Shown: positions 16,553 through 24,523 of the stretch, one piece after another | How positions within the stretch are numbered: position 1 is the first letter of the stretch | How the letters are laid out: the number at the start of each line of letters is the position of its first letter | Source of the DNA: Mycolicibacterium porcinum | GTDB taxonomy: Bacteria > Actinomycetota > Actinomycetes > Mycobacteriales > Mycobacteriaceae | Direction: 5' to 3' | Assembly: GCA_001942045.1 (NCBI GenBank) | Contig: MSTD01000014.1 | Coordinates: 40,206-98,875 of the forward strand | DNA length: 58,670 nt | Position numbers and translations under genes: made by a program | Notes under the pieces: model-generated | Told to the model about the DNA's origin: nothing | The model's input: only the letters and a program-made list of their open reading frames with translations | Databases searched by the model: none

Positions 16553-17596
16553 TCACACCGGCCGACAGGCCGACGCGAACAAGTTGATTCCGGTGGCTTC
16601 GCGTCGCACGTCGACCGGCGCATCGCCGAACTGCGACTGTGCGAACAAAGCCGCCAGATCCTGCGGTGAGCGGTGGATCAGTTTCCAGTCGAGCAGGTGG
16701 TCCATGAAGGCCCGGTCGGGATTGTCGATATCGAAGTTCCCGACGATCGCGGTTCCGCCCGGGCGCAGGTGGCGGTAGATCCAGTCGAGCAGCTTCACCA
16801 CGAGATGATCGGCGAGATAGTCGATGAGGCCGATCGAATACACCAGATCCTGATCGGCCAGCTCGAGAGGTTGGCGTCCCAGCGCGACTTTGACGATGTT
16901 GGCTTGTACGAAGGCAACTCGTCCGGTAACTCCGATGCTGTCCGCGATGCCGTGGGCGTAGGTCAAGGCCTGGTCGTCGATGTCCAGGCAGGTAGCGACG
17001 ATGTCCGGGTAGTGGGCCTCGCCGAAGATGTCGAAGATCTCACGGGCCGGCCCGCAGGCCAGGCTCGTGATCGCAGCGGGCCGGTCGTGGCAGTGCAGCG
17101 CGGTGTCGATAATGATGTCGCGCAATAGTTCTCGTCGGTTCTTTACCGCGCACGAGGCGGGTATGCCGAGAAACCACCGGTCAATGTACGGGCCGAGTCG
17201 GCGCACACCGTCCGGCTGGTCGTCGTACACCATCTGCAACGTCAGGTAGTCACCCGCGTAACCCCGGGGCTTGGTGTAGGAGCGGTCGATCAGAGTGCTC
17301 AGCCCCAGATACGGGTAGGTCTCCTTGTGCACGAAGGCGCCCAGCTCATCGGCGTCAGGGGCACCGGGCCGCAAGTGCACGCGGATCTGGTCGGATAGGG
17401 CATTGCAGGCGGCGATAACTTGGGCCTGCACATCGTCGCGGGTGGCACGACCGTCGATGATCAGTCGATCCGCGGCCGACATCGCCGTCTTGAAACGTGC
17501 TGTGGTGAGGGCCAGCGGATGCGGCGTCCCGCTGGCAGTCAGCGGAAATGATGGGATCGCGCTCTCGAGGTGCGGTGCCGCGTCGATGATGGTCAT
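16553..17596 (-). CDS. SAM-dependent methyltransferase, PhcB/EF-type
   Basis: 347 aa. The class I SAM-binding fold starts near residue 175 (SLACGPAREIF as motif I, CLDIDD as the acidic motif II). The N-terminal 150 residues carry the RGYAGDYLTLQMVYDD block that I associate with proteins annotated as 'extracellular factor 3-hydroxypalmitate methyl ester biosynthesis' methyltransferases (Ralstonia PhcB relatives). If that is right, it methylates a fatty acid or similar carboxylate. The actual substrate is unproven. It is divergent from a 14-TM exporter. A perfect palindrome AGTAGTGCACTACT lies 38 bases upstream of this start, at the same distance as a near-identical site upstream of the PKD protein at 56716-58296. 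Confidence 0.7.
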   Translation of the reverse strand: MTIIDAAPHLESAIPSFPLTASGTPHPLALTTARFKTAMSAADRLIIDGRATRDDVQAQVIAACNALSDQIRVHLRPGAPDADELGAFVHKETYPYLGLSTLIDRSYTKPRGYAGDYLTLQMVYDDQPDGVRRLGPYIDRWFLGIPASCAVKNRRELLRDIIIDTALHCHDRPAAITSLACGPAREIFDIFGEAHYPDIVATCLDIDDQALTYAHGIADSIGVTGRVAFVQANIVKVALGRQPLELADQDLVYSIGLIDYLADHLVVKLLDWIYRHLRPGGTAIVGNFDIDNPDRAFMDHLLDWKLIHRSPQDLAALFAQSQFGDAPVDVRREATGINLFASACRPV

Positions 17597-17632
17597 TTCC
17601 TGATGCTTTCGCTCCGCCGGCTCGATGTATGC

Positions 17633-17646
17633 AGTAGTGCACTACT
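17633..17646. promoter_or_regulatory. Palindrome AGTAGTG-CACTACT between methyltransferase and exporter
   Basis: A perfect 14-bp palindrome in the divergent gap. Its 12-bp core GTAGTGCACTAC begins 38 bases from the methyltransferase start codon. The same core recurs at 19226-19237, and GTAGTCGACTAC occurs at 58334-58345. The sequence looks like a binding site for a dimeric regulator; no regulator gene of an obvious matching type lies close by. Confidence 0.6.
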
Positions 17647-17774
17647 CAATTTCTCTTGGCGTCAATTTGCGGAGCCGCGCCACCCCAGCAAAAACCGGTT
17701 TCCCTGATGTCGGGTGTCCCACCTACCCTGGGTGGCTGCGCAAACGAAGTCTCGGGGGAGACAGGGGAGAGGTA

Positions 17775-19208
17775 ATGAGCACGGGGGAGATCGCGACGCA
17801 ACCGCGTGCCCAGGCGAGCGCCAACGTCATCATCGCGCTGCTGGTGGGTTCGGCGTTCGTGATGATCCTCAACGAGACGATCATGAGTGTGGCGCTGCCG
17901 GCGCTGATCGTGGACCTGGACATCACCGCGAGCACGGCGCAATGGCTGACCAGTGGCTTCCTGTTGACGATGGCCGTGGTCATCCCGATGTCCGGTTCGC
18001 TGCTGCAGCGCTACCCGGTGCGGAGCATCTACCTGGCGTCGATGGGGTTGTTCTGTACCGGCACCCTGGTCGCCGCGCTGGCGCCGGGGTTCGCGGTGCT
18101 GTTGGTCGGACGGATCGTGCAGGCGTGCGGGACCGCCGTGATGATGCCGCTGCTGATGACGACGGTCATGACGTTGATCCCGGCCGACCGGCGCGGCCAG
18201 ATGATGGGCACCATCTCGATCGTCATCGCCGTCGCGCCGGCGATCGGTCCCACGCTGTCGGGGTTCATCCTGGGCTCGCTCGACTGGCGCTGGATGTTCT
18301 GGATCGTGCTGCCCATCGCACTGGTGGCGCTCAGCGCCGGTCTGGCCTGGCTGCGGGTCGACGATGAGCGGGAGGAACCGACCCCGATCGATCCCGTCTC
18401 GGTACCGCTGTCGGCGGTTGCGTTCGCGGGCTTGGTGTTCGGGCTGTCGCTGATGGGCGAGGGGGCCCACGGTCAGCAGTCGCTACCGGCGTGGGTGCCG
18501 ATGACGGTGGGTGCGGTGGCGATGGTGCTGTTCGGCGCGCGCCAGATCCAGCTGCAGCGACGCGACCGCGCGTTCCTCGACCTGCGCCCGTTCACCTATC
18601 GCCGGTTCTCGGTGTCGCTGGGCCTGGTGATCCTCGGGTTCATGGGATTGTTCGGCGCCATCATCATGGTGCCGCTGTACGTCCAGGACGTGTTGAAGCA
18701 GAGCGCGTTGGTCGCCGGACTCGCGACCCTGCCGGGCGGGCTGCTGATGGGGTTGGCCGGCCCGCTGGTCGGGCGGGCGTATGACCGGCACGGTGCCCGG
18801 GTGCTCGTCGTGCCGGGGTCGCTTCTGCTGTGCGCGTCGCTGTGGGGATTCACCCTGCTGTCGGCGGCGTCGCCGGTGTGGGAACTCGTTGTCCTGCAGA
18901 CGATCATGATGGTCGGCCTGTCGATGATGTTCACCCCGTTGATGACTGACGCACTCGGTGTCCTGCCCGACCGGTTCTATTCACACGGCAGTGCCATCTT
19001 GACGACGCTGCAACAGGTCGCGGGTGCGGCCGGAACGGCCTTGTTCGTGACGGTCATGACGAAGGCGTCGCAGGCGGGCGGGGCCCCGGATCTGCCGGGT
19101 GTCCATGCCGCGTTCACGGTCGCCGCGATGATCAGCGTGATCGCGGTGGTGGCGGCGTTTTTCACGGCGCCGCGCCCGAGTCCCGCGGGCGGTACGCCGA
19201 CGCATTAG
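17775..19208 (+). CDS. MFS exporter, DHA2 (14-TM, EmrB/QacA-type)
   Basis: 477 aa with about 14 hydrophobic segments. MFS motif A-like and motif C (the antiporter signature GPTLSGFILG) are visible near residues 155-165, and the N-terminal FVMILNETIMSVALPAL matches motif D1 of the DHA2 family. These are proton-driven exporters of drugs or of self-made lipids and signals. I start at the ATG at 17775, after a GGGGAGAGGT ribosome binding site, 50 codons inside the longest open frame. It is divergent from the methyltransferase, shares the 17633 palindrome with it, and is followed by a second copy of the palindrome. This suggests the exporter ships a product connected with the methyltransferase. 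Confidence 0.88.
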   Translation: MSTGEIATQPRAQASANVIIALLVGSAFVMILNETIMSVALPALIVDLDITASTAQWLTSGFLLTMAVVIPMSGSLLQRYPVRSIYLASMGLFCTGTLVAALAPGFAVLLVGRIVQACGTAVMMPLLMTTVMTLIPADRRGQMMGTISIVIAVAPAIGPTLSGFILGSLDWRWMFWIVLPIALVALSAGLAWLRVDDEREEPTPIDPVSVPLSAVAFAGLVFGLSLMGEGAHGQQSLPAWVPMTVGAVAMVLFGARQIQLQRRDRAFLDLRPFTYRRFSVSLGLVILGFMGLFGAIIMVPLYVQDVLKQSALVAGLATLPGGLLMGLAGPLVGRAYDRHGARVLVVPGSLLLCASLWGFTLLSAASPVWELVVLQTIMMVGLSMMFTPLMTDALGVLPDRFYSHGSAILTTLQQVAGAAGTALFVTVMTKASQAGGAPDLPGVHAAFTVAAMISVIAVVAAFFTAPRPSPAGGTPTH

Positions 19209-19224
19209 CGCCGGATCCCGGTCG

Positions 19225-19237
19225 AGTAGTGCACTAC
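19225..19237. promoter_or_regulatory. Palindrome copy 2, AGTAGTGCACTAC
   Basis: The 12-bp core GTAGTGCACTAC (19226-19237) is identical to the site at 17634-17645. It lies in the 112-bp gap after the exporter gene, 84 bases before the start codon of the two-repeat protein. Confidence 0.55.
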
Positions 19238-19270
19238 GCGTGCACGGTGCCGTGCCCACGGCTGACAGTG

Positions 19271-19297
19271 GATGTGCCCATCGACCGGGGGCACATC
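19271..19297. promoter_or_regulatory. Inverted repeat in leader of the two-repeat protein gene
   Basis: GATGTGCCC (19271-19279) and GGGCACATC (19289-19297) are exact reverse complements around a 9-nt spacer. The element ends 23 bases before the start codon, close to the ribosome binding site CAGGAG. It could be a second operator or an mRNA hairpin that affects translation. Confidence 0.45.
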
Positions 19298-19320
19298 GGC
19301 ACTCGACACAGGAGTTCAAC

Positions 19321-19614
19321 ATGAGCTGGAGATGGACTGGTAATCACGGGGACGCACCGTCGGCCGCGGCTGCGGCCACCGCATCGGGAGCAGGACCCGG
19401 TGAGGCGATCTTCGAGGTCAACGACGGTGGGACCGTCGGCCTTTACATATTCGACAACCACACCGGCACCGGTGGTCGCGCCTGGCACTGGACCGGCAAT
19501 CACGCTGACGCCCCGTCGGCGGTGGCTGCGGCCAACGCAGCCGGCGCCGGCCCGGGTGAGGCCGTCTATGCCGTGAATGACGGTGGCACGGTCGGTCTAT
19601 ACCTGCTCAACTGA
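19321..19614 (+). CDS. Small protein built of two tandem 52-residue repeats, unknown function
   Basis: 97 aa, composed almost entirely of two copies of one unit: W-x-W-TGNH-x-DAPSA, an Ala-rich stretch, GAGPGEA and VNDGGTVGLY. Residues 3-44 and 55-96 match at 32 of 42 positions, with a period of 52. There is no signal peptide, membrane segment or cysteine. The alternating aromatic/Gly pattern suggests two small beta modules, perhaps a lectin-like or propeller-blade-like unit, but I do not recognise a family. The ribosome binding site CAGGAG is well placed. The gene carries the GTAGTGCACTAC palindrome upstream and its own terminator downstream, so it is an independent, probably regulated unit. 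Confidence 0.8.
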   Translation: MSWRWTGNHGDAPSAAAAATASGAGPGEAIFEVNDGGTVGLYIFDNHTGTGGRAWHWTGNHADAPSAVAAANAAGAGPGEAVYAVNDGGTVGLYLLN

Positions 19615-19618
19615 ACTC

Positions 19619-19663
19619 CCTCGCCTCAGCGCAACCGGCGATCCCGGATGCGCTGAGGCGAGG
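19619..19663 (+). terminator. Hairpin terminator after two-repeat protein
   Basis: CCTCGCCTCAGCGCA (19619-19633) pairs perfectly with 19649-19663 across a 15-nt loop, immediately after the stop codon. There is no T-run, as is common for mycobacterial terminators. Confidence 0.65.
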
Positions 19664-19681
19664 TCGGGCACAATCGAACCC

Positions 19682-19844
19682 GTGCAGGAATCCCCGAAAG
19701 TTGTGGTCATCACGGGCGGCTTCGATCTCCAATATCGACGATGAGCGGTGGCGCTCCACGCGACGGGCGGATCGTCAACAACGGGTCGATCTGCGCGCGT
19801 CGTCCCCGTCCCGGGAGCCTGGCCTACACCGTCACGAAACACGC
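19682..19844 (+). pseudogene. Remnant of SDR gene (decayed copy of 28726-29472)
   Basis: From about 19666 this stretch matches the promoter and start of the intact SDR gene at 28726, sharing the word ATCGAACCCGTGCAG before and over the start codon and AAAGTTGTGGTCATCACGGG after it. The match then jumps twice. About 230 bp of the intact gene are missing after the glycine-rich motif and about 70 bp after GAGCGGTGGC. It ends at AAACACGC (19844), in the YxxxK active-site region. The frame is destroyed and the catalytic core is missing. It marks the left edge of the sugar cassette. Confidence 0.85.
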
Positions 19845-19870
19845 CCGGCCCTGTCATTACGCGCGAATTC

Positions 19871-21040
19871 TCAGCCGCTGCAGGCCGGCGTCGAGGCGAT
19901 CGTGACAGTGCCGTCGCGAAGGATTCTGCGGCATAGCTCAGCAGTGGAATCGGTGAGTGCTGAGGCACTTTTCCGGAGCGCTTGCTGTAGCGGCGTTCCA
20001 GGCGGAGTGATCGCGATGATTTCGTGGACACCGTGATCCAGCATGACGGAGGCGTCGGGGCTGACCCGGCCGGCAAAGATCACTGCAGGCGTGTTGTTGG
20101 CCAGTGCAAGCTGCGCAACCCCGAATGGGGTCTTGCCCAGTGCCGTTTGAGCGTCGACACTGCCCTCCCCGGTGAGCACCCAGTCCGCGTCTCGGAGGTG
20201 TTCTTCGAGTCCGACAGTTTCCGCGACGATGCTCACCCCGGGCTGCATTTCGGCGGAGAGGTATTCGAGAAGCGCGAATCCGAGTCCGCCGGCGGCCCCT
20301 GCGCCCGGACGCTCGGGCCATGCCCGGCCCAGTGCAGTCGACGTGGCCGCGACCAGCTCTGTGAGTGCCGACTCCAACGTTCTGACATCGGCTGCTGTAG
20401 CGCCCTTTTGCGGCCCGAATACGGCGCTCGCGCCTCCAGCGCCCAGCAGGGGCGCGGTAACGTCGCACGCCAGACGGACACGGACGTCGCGCAGACGGCG
20501 GTCCAGACTGCTCAGCTCAATCCGGTGAAGACGCTGAAGCGCGGCTCCGCCCGGTGCTACGCAACGGCCGTCCACGTCGACGAACCGGGCGCCGAGGGCC
20601 GTGAGCATTCCAGTCCCGCCGTCGTTGGTTGCCGAGCCACCCAATCCGACCAGGATTTCTGTGGCGCCGGCGTCCAGGGCCGAGGTGATTAGCTGGCCGA
20701 CTCCGAAAGTGCTGGAACGGAGAACATCTCGCTCACGCGGGGCGACGAGTTCGATACCCGCTGCCGCAGCGCTCTCGATCACTGCCAAGCGCCGGTGCGG
20801 CACGTAACCGTAGCTGGCGGTGACGGCCCGGCCCAGCGGATCCTGCACGTCGACGAAATTGCGTCGCCCGCCCAGCGCATCGACGATCGCGTCGACTGTC
20901 CCTTCGCCACCGTCGGCCATCGGAACTCCGACGCATTCCGCGTCGGGAATGACCGACAGCACACCTGTACGCATGGCCTGCACCGCTTGCGCTGCGCTCA
21001 ACGACTCCTTGAACGAATCGGGCGCCAGGACGAACTTCAC
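19871..21040 (-). CDS. Glycerate kinase (GlxK/GarK type)
   Basis: 389 aa, the usual length of the glycerate kinase type 1 family. Recognisable are the N-terminus [11 protein letters not shown], the [11 protein letters not shown] block, [15 protein letters not shown] near residue 135 and the late [16 protein letters not shown] near residue 290. It phosphorylates D-glycerate to 2- or 3-phosphoglycerate, feeding glycolysis. The start overlaps the stop of the hydroxyacid dehydrogenase (ATGA), so the two are translationally coupled. This is the last gene of the six-gene minus-strand operon led by the DeoR repressor, and it ends 26 bases from the decayed SDR copy. Confidence 0.92.
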   Translation of the reverse strand: MKFVLAPDSFKESLSAAQAVQAMRTGVLSVIPDAECVGVPMADGGEGTVDAIVDALGGRRNFVDVQDPLGRAVTASYGYVPHRRLAVIESAAAAGIELVAPRERDVLRSSTFGVGQLITSALDAGATEILVGLGGSATNDGGTGMLTALGARFVDVDGRCVAPGGAALQRLHRIELSSLDRRLRDVRVRLACDVTAPLLGAGGASAVFGPQKGATAADVRTLESALTELVAATSTALGRAWPERPGAGAAGGLGFALLEYLSAEMQPGVSIVAETVGLEEHLRDADWVLTGEGSVDAQTALGKTPFGVAQLALANNTPAVIFAGRVSPDASVMLDHGVHEIIAITPPGTPLQQALRKSASALTDSTAELCRRILRDGTVTIASTPACSG

Positions 21041-22029
21041 CGGACCGGGGTCAGAGGGGGTTGCCCGTCGAGCACCGCTGCGACGTTGTCGATGGCGAGA
21101 ATGCCCATCGTGTCCCGGGTCGCTTCACCGGCGCTGGCGGTGTGCGGTGTGAGGGTGAGTCCGGGTGCGTTCAGCAGGGCCGGGTTGACGTGTGGTTCGC
21201 CCTCGAACACATCCAGTGCGGCACCGCGGATTTGGCCGCCGTGCAACGCGGCGATCAACGCGGTCTCGTCGACGACGCCGCCGCGGGCGGTGTTGATCAG
21301 GTAGGCGGTGGGCTTCATGGTCCGTAGCGCGTCCGCGTCGATCAGGTGATGTGTCTCGGGGGTGAGTGGAGTATGGACGCTGACGATATCGCTTTCGGCG
21401 AGTAGGACGGACGGCTCGACGAACCTCACACCGTCCTCGACGGTGCCCGGTACACGGCTGCGCGAGGACGCGATGACAGTCATGTCGAAGGCGTGGGCGC
21501 GCCGCGCAACCGCTTTCCCGATACGGCCATAGCCGAGGATGCCCAGGGTCGCGCCGGCGCTGATGTCGAGCCCGACCAGCATCCGCGGTCCCCACACCCA
21601 GGGCTGCCGGGAACGGATGAGCCGGTCGCCTTCGGTGACCCGGCGGGTGGCGTCGAGGATCAACGCGAAGGCGTGGTCCGCCGACGCGCGGTCCAGCACC
21701 CCGGGGGTGTTGGTTACGGTGATCCCTGCTGAGTTGGCAGCCGCCAGGTCGATGTTGTCGAATCCGACTGCGACGTTGGCGATGACCTTCAATTGCGGTC
21801 CGGCGGCGGCCAGCAATTGTGCGTCGACGCGTTCGGTCAGGGTGATCACCGCAGCGCTGGCGCCGGCGATGCCCGTTTCCAGTTCGGCGCGGCTCGGCGG
21901 CAACTCGGACCCGATCCGCACCTCGGCGCCGAGCGCGTGGAGATGATCCATGGCGCGGTCGGTGAGAAGCCGTGAGACATAGATCAATCCGGCCACGGTT
22001 CGGGTGGGGGACACCGGCGACATCGTCAC
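21037..22029 (-). CDS. D-2-hydroxyacid dehydrogenase (glyoxylate/hydroxypyruvate reductase-like)
   Basis: 330 aa with the NAD-binding GYGRIG motif near residue 160, the catalytic arginine in INTARGGVVDE, the glutamate in FEGEPHVNP and the histidine in LTPHTASAG. The usual role is NAD(P)H reduction of glyoxylate or hydroxypyruvate to glycolate or D-glycerate. Being directly upstream of glycerate kinase makes hydroxypyruvate-to-glycerate the best guess. I keep the GTG at 22029, because AGGAG lies 9 bases before it; the ATG two codons later is the alternative. One base separates it from the FGGY kinase stop. Confidence 0.88.
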   Translation of the reverse strand: MTMSPVSPTRTVAGLIYVSRLLTDRAMDHLHALGAEVRIGSELPPSRAELETGIAGASAAVITLTERVDAQLLAAAGPQLKVIANVAVGFDNIDLAAANSAGITVTNTPGVLDRASADHAFALILDATRRVTEGDRLIRSRQPWVWGPRMLVGLDISAGATLGILGYGRIGKAVARRAHAFDMTVIASSRSRVPGTVEDGVRFVEPSVLLAESDIVSVHTPLTPETHHLIDADALRTMKPTAYLINTARGGVVDETALIAALHGGQIRGAALDVFEGEPHVNPALLNAPGLTLTPHTASAGEATRDTMGILAIDNVAAVLDGQPPLTPVR

Positions 22030-22030
22030 G

Positions 22031-23578
22031 TCAAGACACTCCTACTGAGGCGCTGCGGGTTCGGGCCGCTGGGTCGAGGGATTCGTCGAGCGTGGCCGGC
22101 GGCTGGATTCCGGTGACGGTGGACCAGACCTGCCGGTAGTGCTGCCAGCGCTCGGCCACGATGTTGCGCCACTGCGGGCGGGGCCGCACCAGGCGCGCCT
22201 GCGGCGGGTTCACCGAATGCCCGACGAGCACCGTCACACACATCGCTGCGGCACCGATAGCGGGAAGATGACTCTCGTCGATGACCAGGATGTCGCGGTC
22301 CAACGAATCAGCCAGTAACTGCGGCAGTTCGGGCTCGAAGCCGAAAGCCCCGCTGACGTACAGGGTGCGCTGTCGTTCCTCGATGCAGGCTTCGATGATC
22401 ATCCGGTCGGCGAACAGCACCCCTTCGACGATGCCACGGGCGGCAGCCGGTGCCGCCGGATGGGGGATTGCGCCCAGTATCGCTGTCCTCGGTTCGGCGA
22501 ACCACAGAGGGCCGCGTTCGGGCCGGGTATGAGGAACGAACACCGGCGCCTGGTCCATCTCCTCGGGCTGGGCCCGGAAAGCGCTCGACACCAGGGCTTC
22601 TACCGCGATGTCACCTTGCCCGTAGCCCAGATGCGCGGCACCTTCGGCCAGCGCGTCACCGCCGTTGATCACTCCGTTGATCAGCCACCGGCCGGCGTGT
22701 ACGTCGACCCGCTGCAGCGCTTTGGCGCGATGGTCGGGCGCCGACAACGCATTCGACACGACATGGGTTGTCCCCATGATCAGTAAGGGCCGTCCACCGG
22801 GCTCGGTTCCCAGCGCGAACGAGGCGGCAGGCGTGTCGCCGGAGCCGACGATCACCGGAATGCCCTGGGGCAGCCCAAGAGTCGCCGCCGTACTCGCCAG
22901 CAACGTGCCGAGTACGCTCAGTGACGGCCGCACCGGCGGTAGTTGCCGAGCCGGGATTCCCAGCTGCTGAGCGACCGCATCGAGCCAGCGGCAGGATCCG
23001 TCGGTGCTGGCCATCAGACCGGTGTAGGACGCCTGGGTGGGGTCGATCGCGCGTTCGCCGGTCAGCCACTGGCCCAGCCAGGTTCCGGCGAGTCCGAATG
23101 TGGTTGCCACAGAGACGGCTTGGGGTTCGATATCCTGCAGCAGCCGGTGCGCTGCCCCCATTGCGGTGGCCGGCATCAGGTGGTTTCCGAGCAGCTTTCG
23201 GTGCTCGGGGCTCAGCGAGGCGATCAATGCAGCGGTGGGTTCGGCCAGGCCGGGGTGATCCCAGGTGACGCCGGGAACCAGCGGCACACCGCATTCGTCG
23301 AGCAGTAATGCGGTGGGGCAGTGGGTATCCATCCCGACCCCGGCGACGGTCGCGGTATGCGGCGCCAGCCCACGTACGGCCGCGGTGATGCTGGCCCTCC
23401 ATGCAGACGGATCGGCCCGCCCGGCCCCGGCTCCGCGTGCTGCGGGATGCGGAACCCTGGACCGGGCGAGGACCGTGCCGTCCCCGGCGAGGATCACGGC
23501 TTTGGTCGCGGATGTGCCGACGTCGATTCCGAGGTAGGTCGTCGAAGTGGCGTCCTGCGGATGCTGATTCTCAGACAT
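22031..23578 (-). CDS. FGGY-family carbohydrate kinase
   Basis: 515 aa, typical of the FGGY (xylulokinase/gluconokinase/LsrK) family. The N-terminal phosphate loop is YLGIDVGTSATKAVI, the substrate region includes VTWDHPG near residue 115, and the second actin-fold half carries VIVGSGDTPAASFALG and MGTTHVV; LYVSGAFG replaces the usual C-terminal GG motif. It phosphorylates an open-chain sugar, ketose or sugar acid. Position between the LsrF-like aldolase and the hydroxyacid dehydrogenase suggests it primes the substrate for aldol cleavage. The GAAGGAG site precedes the ATG. The sugar cannot be named from sequence. Confidence 0.87.
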   Translation of the reverse strand: MSENQHPQDATSTTYLGIDVGTSATKAVILAGDGTVLARSRVPHPAARGAGAGRADPSAWRASITAAVRGLAPHTATVAGVGMDTHCPTALLLDECGVPLVPGVTWDHPGLAEPTAALIASLSPEHRKLLGNHLMPATAMGAAHRLLQDIEPQAVSVATTFGLAGTWLGQWLTGERAIDPTQASYTGLMASTDGSCRWLDAVAQQLGIPARQLPPVRPSLSVLGTLLASTAATLGLPQGIPVIVGSGDTPAASFALGTEPGGRPLLIMGTTHVVSNALSAPDHRAKALQRVDVHAGRWLINGVINGGDALAEGAAHLGYGQGDIAVEALVSSAFRAQPEEMDQAPVFVPHTRPERGPLWFAEPRTAILGAIPHPAAPAAARGIVEGVLFADRMIIEACIEERQRTLYVSGAFGFEPELPQLLADSLDRDILVIDESHLPAIGAAAMCVTVLVGHSVNPPQARLVRPRPQWRNIVAERWQHYRQVWSTVTGIQPPATLDESLDPAARTRSASVGVS

Positions 23579-23634
23579 TCGGAATACCCACTCCTTCGGG
23601 GGTCGCGCACGAATCGGTTCGGCCGGTGATCGGG

Positions 23635-24477
23635 TCAGTCGAGCAGCTTGGCGGCGACCTCGGGGCTGTCGCCACCGTGGATGACGGCCTTGAGAGCGGC
23701 GACCATCTTGCCGGGATTCTCGGCCTGCCAGATGTTGCGGCCCGCGGTCATTCCGTGGGCGCCGGCTTCGACGACGGACGCGGCCTGCTTCAGCACGTCC
23801 AGCGGGCTGTTGGCGGGTGCGCCGCCGGCGGCCACCACGATGGCAGGGGTTCCCTCGACAACCTTGGCGAACTCCGCGGTGGAGCCGGTGTACCAGGTCT
23901 TGACGATGTCGGTACCGAGCTCGGCCGCGGCACGGGAGGCGTACAGCACGGATTCGGTGGAACCCTTACGGTCACCCCACAATTCGCCCGACGGGTAGGC
24001 GTGGCAGACCACCGGCAGACCCCAGGTGTGGGCTTCCTCCACCACGCTGTTGAGCATCTCGAACATGGCAACCTGGTTGGACGAGCCGGCCGAGATACCC
24101 ACGGCGACGGCGTCGGCGCCGAGCCGGACGGCGTCCTGCACCTTGGCGATGGTGGCGTCGTAGGTCGGGTGGAACTCGACGGAGAACATCGAGGCTTTCA
24201 GGATCCAGGGCAGCGGAGCGCGATTGCCGCCGAGCAGGGGGCCGGCCAGGCCCTTCGTGATGGTGACGGCGTCGGGCTCACCGTCGGCGATGCTGGCGAA
24301 CGTGGAGCCGATGGTGGCCAGGCGGGGTGCGACGCCGCGGGGCACAGCCTGGTCCAGTGCCACGGTCAGGGTGCGGCCATCGGCACCGAACAGCCTGCGC
24401 AGGCGCAGGTTTCGGCCCAGCGCTGCGGTGGTTCCGGACGGATTGATGTCGAATGCGGGCGTAAAACTGGTGCTCAT
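23635..24477 (-). CDS. Class I aldolase, DeoC/LsrF/FbaB-type
   Basis: 280 aa, related to the LsrF/archaeal-FbaB group of TIM-barrel class I aldolases. The N-terminal VALDQAVPRG stretch, the Schiff-base lysine region DIVKTWYTGS near residue 185, and the phosphate-binding end VVAAGGAPA...TAGRNIWQ fit that group. It should cleave or thiolyse a phosphorylated keto-sugar. I use the ATG at 24477, which follows AAGGAG; the longer frame has no site. It lies between the dehydrogenase and the FGGY kinase, with gaps of about 50 bases each side. Confidence 0.83.
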   Translation of the reverse strand: MSTSFTPAFDINPSGTTAALGRNLRLRRLFGADGRTLTVALDQAVPRGVAPRLATIGSTFASIADGEPDAVTITKGLAGPLLGGNRAPLPWILKASMFSVEFHPTYDATIAKVQDAVRLGADAVAVGISAGSSNQVAMFEMLNSVVEEAHTWGLPVVCHAYPSGELWGDRKGSTESVLYASRAAAELGTDIVKTWYTGSTAEFAKVVEGTPAIVVAAGGAPANSPLDVLKQAASVVEAGAHGMTAGRNIWQAENPGKMVAALKAVIHGGDSPEVAAKLLD

Positions 24478-24523
24478 TGCGTGCTGCTCCTTGTGATGTG
24501 GGTGGACGAGTTCGGGGGCGGGA

